Shown one piece after another: positions 1 through 4,437 of a stretch of DNA of 5,384 bases. This stretch comes from Pseudomonadota bacterium (GTDB lineage: Bacteria > Pseudomonadota > Alphaproteobacteria > Rhizobiales > Xanthobacteraceae). Location of the stretch: assembly GCA_023432885.1 (NCBI GenBank), contig JAEZEU010000042.1:1-5384 (forward strand), read 5' to 3'. Position numbers and translations under genes: made by a program. Below the pieces are notes generated by a model. The model was not told where the DNA came from. It saw only the letters and a list, made by a program, of their open reading frames with translations, and searched no databases. Within the stretch, counting starts at the first letter, position 1. Every line of letters begins with the position of its first letter.

Positions 1-633
1 GCTGCAGCAGCCAATGACAACGACAAGGTCATGGATTTATGCGGCGTGCTCATCGCGAACGAGAAGACCGCGAAGGAAGATCGCATCAAGGCGCTTGTCG
101 CCCGCGCCGGCCAGTTCGAACGCCAGCGGAAATACGGCGAGGCGATCGATGATTACGACGCCGTGTTGCGGCTCGATCCCTCGCTCGCGGATGTGTTCAA
201 TGCCCGGGGCGAGGTCTGGCGCAAGAAGGGCAACAACCCCAAAGCGATTTCGGATTTCGCCGCGGCGCTGAAGCTCAACCCTGACCACCCCGCGGCGAAG
301 GCCAACCATCGATCGCTGGCGCTGGAGCTGGAGCGCCTCGGCGCGCGGATAGCGGTTGCCGGCAAGCCGAGCTTCAATTGCGCCACCGCGCGCCGTCCGG
401 TCGAAAAGGCGATCTGCGCCAGCCCTGACCTCGCGGATCTCGATCGTGAGGTTCATGGTTCCTACGTTCGGGTGGTCCGGCAAGCGCGCGAACCTCGCGA
501 GGTCCGCATCTTGAAGCGCGAGCAGGATGAATTCGTTGCCCGCCGGAACGCCCAGTTCGGCAAGCCCGGCTACGATCTGCAGAAAGCCATGCGGGAGCGG
601 CTGCAGCAGATCAACGGCGTCGACGGGTATTAG
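1..633 (+). CDS. TPR protein with C-terminal LprI/DUF1311-like domain (5' end outside window)
   Basis: The frame is open from base 1 to a TAG at 631-633, giving 210 visible residues. An ATG at 31 exists, but the reading frame and helical pattern continue upstream of it and no ribosome binding site precedes it, so I treat the gene as cut by the window edge. Residues about 30-97 form two tetratricopeptide repeats; the RKYGEAIDDYDAVLRLDP segment and the following KAISDFAAALKLNP segment are typical TPR helices. Residues about 124-205 resemble the LprI/DUF1311 domain: C127 (in SFNC), E135, C139 (in AICAS), then the LADLD and Y residues that usually follow. In LprI proteins this cysteine-paired domain is periplasmic or surface-exposed, so I infer export by a signal peptide lying upstream of the window. 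TPRs suggest a protein-protein contact role; the substrate or partner is unknown. The domain calls come from pattern reading and were not checked by profile search. Confidence 0.82.
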   Translation, partial: AAAANDNDKVMDLCGVLIANEKTAKEDRIKALVARAGQFERQRKYGEAIDDYDAVLRLDPSLADVFNARGEVWRKKGNNPKAISDFAAALKLNPDHPAAKANHRSLALELERLGARIAVAGKPSFNCATARRPVEKAICASPDLADLDREVHGSYVRVVRQAREPREVRILKREQDEFVARRNAQFGKPGYDLQKAMRERLQQINGVDGY

Positions 634-644
634 GACGCCGCGGG

Positions 645-682
645 CGCCTGATGTCGCAGGCGTTTTCGGCTTGAAACGCCTG
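645..682. other. Competing hairpins downstream of the TPR gene (possible weak terminator)
   Basis: Three complementary blocks follow the stop codon: CGCCTG at 645-650, CAGGCGTTT at 657-665 and AAACGCCTG at 674-682. The middle block pairs perfectly with the third (9 bp, 8-nt loop) or, less strongly, with the first (6 bp, 6-nt loop), and the two folds exclude each other. The position 11 nt after the stop codon fits a transcription end or 3' stabilising hairpin for the TPR gene. No T-run follows on the plus strand, so a classic rho-independent terminator is not supported. Confidence 0.45.
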
Positions 683-698
683 CCTGTCCCGTGACAAT
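671..698 (+). promoter_or_regulatory. Candidate sigma70-type promoter for prpE
   Basis: TTGAAA at 671-676 matches the -35 consensus at 5 of 6 positions. After 16 nt it is followed by GACAAT at 693-698, which matches the -10 consensus at 4 of 6. A start near 705 would give prpE a leader of about 85 nt. The -35 hexamer lies in the loop and right arm of the hairpin ending at 682. Matches of this quality occur by chance, so the call is weak. Confidence 0.25.
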
Positions 699-774
699 GA
701 GGCCCAAGAAAAACGTCTGAATTGATCCCGATCATGGCCGGATGCGCCGCGGCCGTTCAGCTGTCCGGGACATC

Positions 775-782
775 AGAGGGAG
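775..782 (+). promoter_or_regulatory. Ribosome binding site that fixes the prpE start
   Basis: AGAGGGAG lies 7 nt before the ATG at 790. An in-frame ATG at 742 would add 16 residues rich in arginine, has no comparable Shine-Dalgarno sequence and precedes the conserved family start, so 790 is preferred. Confidence 0.75.
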
Positions 783-789
783 CGAGCCC

Positions 790-2700
790 ATGAACATTCA
801 CGAGAAAAGCCGATACCATGAGATCCACGCGCGCTCGCTCGCCGATCCCGAAGGGTTTTGGGCGGAAGCGGCGCGGGAGATCGACTGGATCGAGCCGGCG
901 AAGAAGATATTCGATCCGGCCATCGGGGCCTATGGCCGCTGGTTTGCGGGGGCCGTGGTCAACACGTGTCACAACGCGCTCGACCGCCATGTCGCCGGCG
1001 GCCGCGCCGACCAGGTCGCGCTGATCCACGATTCCCCGCTCACCAACTCGATCACCAAATTCACGTATTCCGAGCTGCTTGCCGAGGTGAAGACGCTCGC
1101 CGCGATCATGCAGGATTTCGGCGTGGCCAAGGGCGACCGCGTCATCCTCTATATGCCGATGGTACCGGAAGCGGTTGTCGCCATGCTCGCCTGCGCCCGC
1201 ATCGGCGCGGTGCACAGCGTCGTGTTCGGCGGCTTTGCGGCCAAGGAACTCGCCACCCGCATCGACGACGCCAAGCCGAAACTGATCTTCTCGGCGAGCT
1301 GCGGCATCGAACCGGGCCGCGTCGTGCAATACAAGCCGCTGCTTGACGAGGCGATTCAGCTCGCGAGCAGCAAGCCGTCCGCCTGCATCATCCTGCAGCG
1401 CCCGCAGCAGGCCTGCGCTCTCGTTGCCGGCCGCGACCATGACTGGGCGGCGTTGCGCAAGAATGCGATCGCCGCGAAGAAATCCGCCGATTGCGTGCCG
1501 GTGCTCGCCACCGATCCGCTGTATATCCTCTATACTTCAGGCACGACCGGCGTCCCCAAGGGCGTAGTGCGAGACAATGGCGGACATCTCGTCGCGCTGA
1601 AATGGTCGATGTTCAATCTGTATGGCGTTAAACCCGGCGAGATCTGGTGGTGCGGCTCCGACATCGGCTGGGTGGTCGGCCACAGCTACATCGTCTACGG
1701 CCCGTTGATCCACGGGGCGACCACGATCATGTATGAGGGCAAGCCTGTGGGCACGCCCGATGCCGGTGCGTTCTGGCGCGTCATCTCCGAGCACAAGACG
1801 GTCGCATTTTTCACCGCGCCGACAGCTTTCCGCGCCATCAAGAAGGAAGACCCGGAAGGCAAGTTCATCCGGCAATACGACCTGTCGAAATTCCGCACGC
1901 TGTTCCTGGCCGGCGAGCGCGCCGACCCGCCGACAGTGGAATGGGCGGAAGCGCAATTGAAGGTGCCGGTGATCGATCACTGGTGGCAAACCGAAACGGG
2001 CTGGTGCATCGCCGGCAATCCGGTTGGTCTTGGCATGCTGCCGGTCAAGCACGGCTCGCCGACGGTGCCCATGCCCGGCTACCAGGTCGACGTGGTGGAC
2101 GAAGCGGCAAAGCCGGTGCCCGCAGGAACCATGGGCTCGATCGTGATAAAGCTGCCGATGCCGCCGGCCTGTCTGCCGACGCTGTGGCAGCAGGATGAGC
2201 GCTTCAAGGAGGCCTACCTCACCGAATTCCCCGGCTACTACAAGACGTCGGATGCCGGCTATAAGGACGAGGACGGCTATGTCTGGGTGATGGGCCGCAC
2301 CGACGACATCATCAATGTCGCCGGCCACAGGCTGTCCACCGGCGGCATGGAGGAGATCCTCGCCTCTCATCCGGATGTCGCCGAATGCGCCGTGCTCGGC
2401 ATCAAGGATGCGATCAAGGGTGAGGTGCCCTGCGGCTTCCTGGTGCTGAAGGCGGGCGTGGCGCGCAAGCCTGCGGACATCGAGAAGGAGATCGTGGCGC
2501 TGGTGCGCGAGAAGCTCGGCCCGGTCGCCGCCTTCAAGCTCGCCATCACCGTCGGGCGGCTGCCCAAGACCCGCTCGGGAAAGATCCTGCGCGGCACCAT
2601 CAAGAAGATCGCCGACGGCGAAAGCTGGACCATGCCGGCGACGATCGAAGACCCCAAGGTGCTCGACGAAATCGGCGAGGCGCTGAAGGGCCGGGCGTGA
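790..2700 (+). CDS. prpE: Propionyl-CoA synthetase (propionate--CoA ligase)
   Basis: This 636-residue cytosolic enzyme of the acyl-adenylate-forming family converts propionate, ATP and CoA to propionyl-CoA, AMP and pyrophosphate. The length is normal for PrpE/Acs. An N-terminal ACAS-type segment (about residues 7-60, with SLADPEGFW) is followed by the large AMP-binding domain and a C-terminal domain from about 510. Visible motifs are the nucleotide-binding YTSGTTGVPKG at 248-258, WWQTETG at 398-404, the ribose-contacting D488, the GRTDDIINVAGHR segment at 502-514 with the hinge D505, and PKTRSGK ending in the catalytic K598. That lysine is the one inactivated by acylation in characterised Acs/PrpE proteins. 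A374, in FLAGERAD, stands where acetate-specific Acs has the pocket valine (V386 in the Salmonella enzyme), which favours propionate. The sequence matches alphaproteobacterial PrpE more than Acs throughout. No prpB, prpC, prpD or propionyl-CoA carboxylase gene is visible nearby. Some activity on acetate is possible. Confidence 0.88.
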   Translation: MNIHEKSRYHEIHARSLADPEGFWAEAAREIDWIEPAKKIFDPAIGAYGRWFAGAVVNTCHNALDRHVAGGRADQVALIHDSPLTNSITKFTYSELLAEVKTLAAIMQDFGVAKGDRVILYMPMVPEAVVAMLACARIGAVHSVVFGGFAAKELATRIDDAKPKLIFSASCGIEPGRVVQYKPLLDEAIQLASSKPSACIILQRPQQACALVAGRDHDWAALRKNAIAAKKSADCVPVLATDPLYILYTSGTTGVPKGVVRDNGGHLVALKWSMFNLYGVKPGEIWWCGSDIGWVVGHSYIVYGPLIHGATTIMYEGKPVGTPDAGAFWRVISEHKTVAFFTAPTAFRAIKKEDPEGKFIRQYDLSKFRTLFLAGERADPPTVEWAEAQLKVPVIDHWWQTETGWCIAGNPVGLGMLPVKHGSPTVPMPGYQVDVVDEAAKPVPAGTMGSIVIKLPMPPACLPTLWQQDERFKEAYLTEFPGYYKTSDAGYKDEDGYVWVMGRTDDIINVAGHRLSTGGMEEILASHPDVAECAVLGIKDAIKGEVPCGFLVLKAGVARKPADIEKEIVALVREKLGPVAAFKLAITVGRLPKTRSGKILRGTIKKIADGESWTMPATIEDPKVLDEIGEALKGRA

Positions 2701-2708
2701 GCGTATTG

Positions 2709-2775
2709 GCGTCATTCCGGGATGGTCCGAAGGACCAGACCCGGAATCTCGAAATTCCGGGTTCGATGCATCGCC
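2709..2775. repeat. Palindromic intergenic repeat of Bradyrhizobium type (degenerate right end)
   Basis: The element begins just after prpE. ATTCCGGG at 2714-2721 pairs with CCCGGAAT at 2740-2747, and inside it TGGTCC at 2723-2728 pairs with GGACCA at 2732-2737 around a GAA loop, giving a long, nearly perfect hairpin. A second ATTCCGGG at 2754-2761 offers the middle block an alternative partner. The self-complementary CGATGCATCG follows at 2764-2773. From memory, sequences of this kind are scattered between genes of Bradyrhizobium and Rhodopseudomonas and often end in a mirrored CCCCGGAATGAC; here that right end has decayed. It may act as a transcript 3' end for prpE. Confidence 0.7.
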
Positions 2776-2803
2776 ACGGTGTTTGCCGCCTTGATTTCGA
2801 TGG

Positions 2804-2825
2804 ATTGCCGGCTCAATCCGGCAAT
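2804..2825. other. Perfect 8-bp hairpin ahead of the lipoprotein gene
   Basis: ATTGCCGG at 2804-2811 and CCGGCAAT at 2818-2825 form a perfect stem with a 6-nt loop, ending 27 nt before the lipoprotein start codon. Neither strand shows a T-run next to it, so it is not an obvious terminator. It could be an operator-type palindrome or a leader hairpin. Confidence 0.5.
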
Positions 2826-2852
2826 GCCCCAATAAAGAGACGGACCAAGAGA

Positions 2853-3107
2853 ATGCGCTTTCCCCTTGCACTCCTGCTCATCGCCCCGCTTCTCGCCGGA
2901 TGCCTCGAACGCGGCCAGCCGGTCATGGTCGACAGTTCGGCCGATGATGATGCCTTCTGCCGTGCCGACAACGTTGCCCCTGGCTCGAACGAATATGTCA
3001 ACTGCCGCAAGAACCGCGACGTCCAGCGCGGCAATGCCAATGCGCGCGCCGATCGCGCCCAGCGAAACATGGCCGAGCAGATGCTGAACAATCCGGTGCG
3101 ACCGTAA
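2853..3107 (+). CDS. Small putative lipoprotein with two further cysteines
   Basis: The 84-residue product starts with Met-Arg, a hydrophobic stretch (LALLLIAPLLAG, residues 5-16) and a lipobox L14-A15-G16-C17, so it should be exported by Sec, lipidated on C17 and anchored in the membrane facing the periplasm. The next residues are L and E; without an Asp at position +2, an outer-membrane destination is plausible. The mature part is short and hydrophilic. C36 and C51 sit in a DDxFC...PGSxxYxxCR pattern that I recall from small uncharacterised rhizobial proteins; the two cysteines could form a disulfide. The tail (52-84) is rich in Arg, Asn and Ala and probably helical. The frame opens further upstream, at 2697, but that extension translates the palindromic repeat and has no signal peptide. 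Purine-rich AAAGAGA at 2834-2840 may be the ribosome binding site, rather far (12 nt) from the ATG. The next gene follows after 17 nt, suggesting co-transcription. Function unknown. Confidence 0.8.
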   Translation: MRFPLALLLIAPLLAGCLERGQPVMVDSSADDDAFCRADNVAPGSNEYVNCRKNRDVQRGNANARADRAQRNMAEQMLNNPVRP

Positions 3108-3124
3108 TCTTTTGGAGGCCAATC

Positions 3125-3331
3125 ATGAACGAAGACAGCTTCAACAACAGCCTGCGTGCCTTCCTCAAGAAGGTCGGCGTCACCTCGCAGCGCGAGATCG
3201 AAAAGGCCGTGCGCGATGCGCTCGCGGCGGGCAAGCTCAAGGGCAACGAGAAGCTGCCCGCCAAGATGGTGCTCACCATCGGCGGCGTCAGCCTCACGCA
3301 CGAGATCGCGGGCGACATTGATTTGGGGTAG
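3125..3331 (+). CDS. DUF6494 family small protein
   Basis: The 68-residue product matches my recollection of the DUF6494 family of small, soluble alphaproteobacterial proteins: the MNEDSFN start, the FLKKVGVTSQREIEKAV helix region (about 13-29), the AAGKLKGNEKLPAKM stretch (about 34-48) and a C-terminal strand segment ending in IDLG. There is no signal peptide or membrane segment, so it should be cytosolic. A strong GGAGG at 3114-3118 lies 6 nt before the ATG, which fixes the start. It follows the lipoprotein gene by 17 nt and probably shares its transcript. The helix plus GVTSQREIE stretch could be a small DNA- or protein-binding fold, but no function is established to my knowledge. The family's size and the full match from end to end argue for an intact gene. 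Confidence 0.85.
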   Translation: MNEDSFNNSLRAFLKKVGVTSQREIEKAVRDALAAGKLKGNEKLPAKMVLTIGGVSLTHEIAGDIDLG

Positions 3332-3338
3332 CCACAGC

Positions 3339-3443
3339 TGTCGTCGCCTGCGGAGGCGGGCGATCCAGTATCCCAGAGACGCCAGCGATTGATCCGAGAA
3401 GCCGCAGCGTGCTGGATACCCCGCATCCGCGGGGTATGACAAC
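3339..3443. repeat. Larger palindromic intergenic repeat (about 105 bp) of Bradyrhizobium type
   Basis: The two halves are imperfect inverted copies. ATCCAGTA at 3363-3370 pairs with TGCTGGAT at 3410-3417 with one G-T wobble. Outside these, each half carries its own hairpin: CGCCT/AGGCG at 3345-3349 and 3354-3358 on the left, and a perfect 9-bp ATACCCCGC/GCGGGGTAT at 3416-3424 and 3429-3437 on the right. The ends read GTCGTC and, inverted, GTTGTC. The whole can fold as a three-armed structure. From memory, near-identical elements occur in many copies between genes in Bradyrhizobium and Rhodopseudomonas. It lies in the convergent gap after the DUF6494 gene and could mark the end of that transcript. 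No transposase is present. Confidence 0.72.
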
Positions 3444-3469
3444 GGAGTGAGCGGTGCTGTCAGGCCCAC

Positions 3470-3503
3470 AAAACAAAAACGCGGCAGGCCGCCCCGCCGC
3501 GTT
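3470..3503 (-). terminator. Rho-independent terminator of trcR
   Basis: Read on the minus strand, AACGCGGC (3503-3496), a 10-nt loop and GCCGCGTT (3485-3478) form an 8-bp GC-rich stem. It is followed directly by TTTGTTTTG. The stem begins 21 nt after the trcR stop codon. The plus strand lacks a T-run after the stem, so the signal acts in one direction only. Confidence 0.85.
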
Positions 3504-3524
3504 CAAAACCAGCCGTGAGGAGCC

Positions 3525-4217
3525 TTACTCCTCCTCCGCCTTCTTGCCGCCGATCGTCTTAAGCTTGGCGAATACGGCATCGACATTGAGATCGTCGCTG
3601 CTCTTCTCGGCATGCTCCACCTCCTCTTCCTTACGGGTGGTCTCGGAGGCCGGCAGCAGCGTGGCGCCGCCGTAGTTCGCCGGCACCGGCTTCTCCTTGG
3701 CGGCGCGCTGCACCTCGAAATCCAGTTCGATCTGCGAGCACAGGCCGAGCGTCACCGGGTCCATCGGCGTCAGCGTGGAAGCATTCCAGTGGGTGCGGTC
3801 TCGCACGCTGGCGATCGTGGTCTTGGTGGTGCCCACCAGGCGCATGATCTGTGCGTCTTTCAACTCGGGATGGTTGCGCACCAGCCAGAGGATCGCACTC
3901 GGTCGCTCATGGCGGCGCGACACGGGCGTGTAGCGCGGGCCCTTGCGCTTAGCGGCAGGCGGCAGCACCACCTTGCTCTGCTCGAGCCTGAGGCGGTAGT
4001 CGGGGTTGTTCTCGCCCTTTTCGATCTCCTCGCGGGTCAGCTGCCCGTTGGAAATGGGATCCATGCCCTTAATGCCCTGGGCGGCGTCGCCGTCGGCAAT
4101 GGCGCGGATCTCCAGGGGATGCATCTTGGTGAAATCGGCGACCTGGTCGAAGGTCAGCGCGGTATTATCAAGCAGCCAGACGGCCGTCGCCTTCGGCATC
4201 AGCGGCGCGTTGCTCAT
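3525..4217 (-). CDS. trcR: TrcR/DUF1013 family cell-cycle transcriptional regulator
   Basis: The 230-residue product fits the alphaproteobacterial DUF1013 family, named in databases as cell cycle transcriptional regulator TrcR, in sequence and length. Residues 12-44 (AVWLLDNTALTFDQVADF onwards) form a helix-turn-helix-like segment that follows the family's MPKATAVWLL start. A second helical DNA-binding-like segment spans about 104-143, with AILWLVRNHPELKDAQIMRL followed by VGTTKTTIASVRDRTHWN. The C-terminal part (about 185-230) is charged and probably disordered, ending in Glu residues. No signal peptide or membrane helix is present, so it should act in the cytoplasm as a DNA-binding protein. 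The start at 4217 is chosen because AAAGGAGA stands 6 nt upstream; an earlier in-frame ATG at 4244 would read through that site. The gene stands alone, divergent from ispH, with its own terminator. Target genes cannot be read from this window. Confidence 0.87.
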   Translation of the reverse strand: MSNAPLMPKATAVWLLDNTALTFDQVADFTKMHPLEIRAIADGDAAQGIKGMDPISNGQLTREEIEKGENNPDYRLRLEQSKVVLPPAAKRKGPRYTPVSRRHERPSAILWLVRNHPELKDAQIMRLVGTTKTTIASVRDRTHWNASTLTPMDPVTLGLCSQIELDFEVQRAAKEKPVPANYGGATLLPASETTRKEEEVEHAEKSSDDLNVDAVFAKLKTIGGKKAEEE

Positions 4218-4223
4218 GGCAAA

Positions 4224-4231
4224 TCTCCTTT
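4224..4231 (-). promoter_or_regulatory. Ribosome binding site that fixes the trcR start
   Basis: On the minus strand AAAGGAGA lies 6 nt upstream of the ATG at 4217-4215. It contains AGGAG, an ideal match to the 16S rRNA tail. This decides against the in-frame ATG at 4244, which would add nine residues (MGEAQRRFA) that are not part of the family's usual start. Confidence 0.85.
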
Positions 4232-4267
4232 GCGCCTCGCCCACCTCTTCTGGAGGCGAAGCCGTGG

Positions 4268-4282
4268 GTCATCAGCGATGAC
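4268..4282. promoter_or_regulatory. Perfect palindrome in the trcR leader (possible operator)
   Basis: GTCATC at 4268-4273 and GATGAC at 4277-4282 are perfect inverted copies around a 3-nt centre. The site lies about 16 nt downstream of the proposed trcR -10 element and some 50 nt before the start codon. That is a reasonable place for a repressor site or a short leader hairpin. The protein that might bind is unknown. Confidence 0.35.
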
Positions 4283-4297
4283 GGGAATTAAGGACCT

Positions 4298-4326
4298 ATA
4301 TAAGCCCTGAGGGGTAAAAGGCGCAA
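4298..4326 (-). promoter_or_regulatory. Candidate sigma70-type promoter of trcR
   Basis: On the minus strand TTGCGC (4326-4321) and TTATAT (4303-4298) are separated by exactly 17 nt. The AT-rich -10 region stands out in otherwise GC-rich DNA. A transcript would start near 4291 and have a leader of roughly 75 nt. TATATA, one base further on, is an equally good -10 choice. Confidence 0.5.
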
Positions 4327-4342
4327 TGGCCAAGGAAAGTGC

Positions 4343-4372
4343 CTTGACATGGCTGCCAACCGGTCCCAAGTC
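4343..4372 (+). promoter_or_regulatory. Weak candidate promoter of ispH
   Basis: CTTGACA at 4343-4349 contains a full TTGACA -35 hexamer, with the preceding C favoured in alphaproteobacteria. Seventeen nt later the sequence is CAAGTC, a poor -10 element. The position, about 90 nt before the ispH start and facing away from the trcR promoter, suits ispH, but the missing -10 keeps confidence low. Confidence 0.3.
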
Positions 4373-4391
4373 GTTACCCGAACAGGCCGTT

Positions 4392-4436
4392 CCCCGCCCG
4401 CCGGCAGGGGGTGATTCGGTCCCGGGAATTGCCCCC
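4392..4436 (+). promoter_or_regulatory. Foldable GC-rich leader before ispH
   Basis: CCCCGCC at 4392-4398 pairs with GGC at 4403-4405 and GGGG at 4407-4410, with one bulged A. The same G-run (4407-4411) can instead pair with CCCCC at 4432-4436, one base before the start codon. The second fold would cover the weak Shine-Dalgarno-like GGGAA at 4424-4428 within its loop. No known riboswitch is recognised here. Confidence 0.3.
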
Positions 4437-4437
4437 T

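Noticed and set aside
37..735. A 232-codon minus-strand open frame over the TPR gene.
   Set aside because: It lies antisense to clear TPR and LprI-like coding sequence and runs across the hairpin region; no motif supports it.
742..789. Upstream in-frame ATG that would lengthen PrpE by 16 residues.
   Set aside because: The ATG at 790 has AGAGGGAG at proper spacing and matches the family start; the extension is arginine-rich and non-conserved.
2697..2852. N-terminal extension of the lipoprotein frame starting at the prpE stop codon.
   Set aside because: The extension translates the palindromic repeat, lacks a ribosome binding site, and would bury the signal peptide and lipobox that begin at 2853.
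1537..2871. A 444-codon open frame on the minus strand opposite prpE and its downstream gap.
   Set aside because: It is antisense to a fully conserved enzyme, its translation is rich in Arg, His, Asp and Gly without recognisable motifs, and it runs through a palindromic repeat. Long antisense frames are expected in GC-rich DNA.
3339..3443. Interpretation of the paired repeats as a CRISPR array or phage attachment site.
   Set aside because: There are no regularly spaced direct repeats with unique spacers, no cas or integrase gene and no tRNA; the structure is a single imperfect palindrome.
2813..3469. A 218-codon minus-strand frame crossing the lipoprotein, the DUF6494 gene and the second repeat.
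   Set aside because: It is antisense to two supported genes, and its N-terminal part is simply the translated repeat, a common source of false genes in such genomes.
3612..4310. A 232-codon plus-strand frame opposite trcR.
   Set aside because: The minus strand has a conserved TrcR protein with promoter, Shine-Dalgarno and terminator in the right places; the plus frame has none of these.
4361..4423. Direct repeat CGGTCCC at 4361-4367 and 4417-4423 upstream of ispH.
   Set aside because: Seven matching bases 56 nt apart in GC-rich DNA are easily due to chance, and no further flanking similarity is seen.
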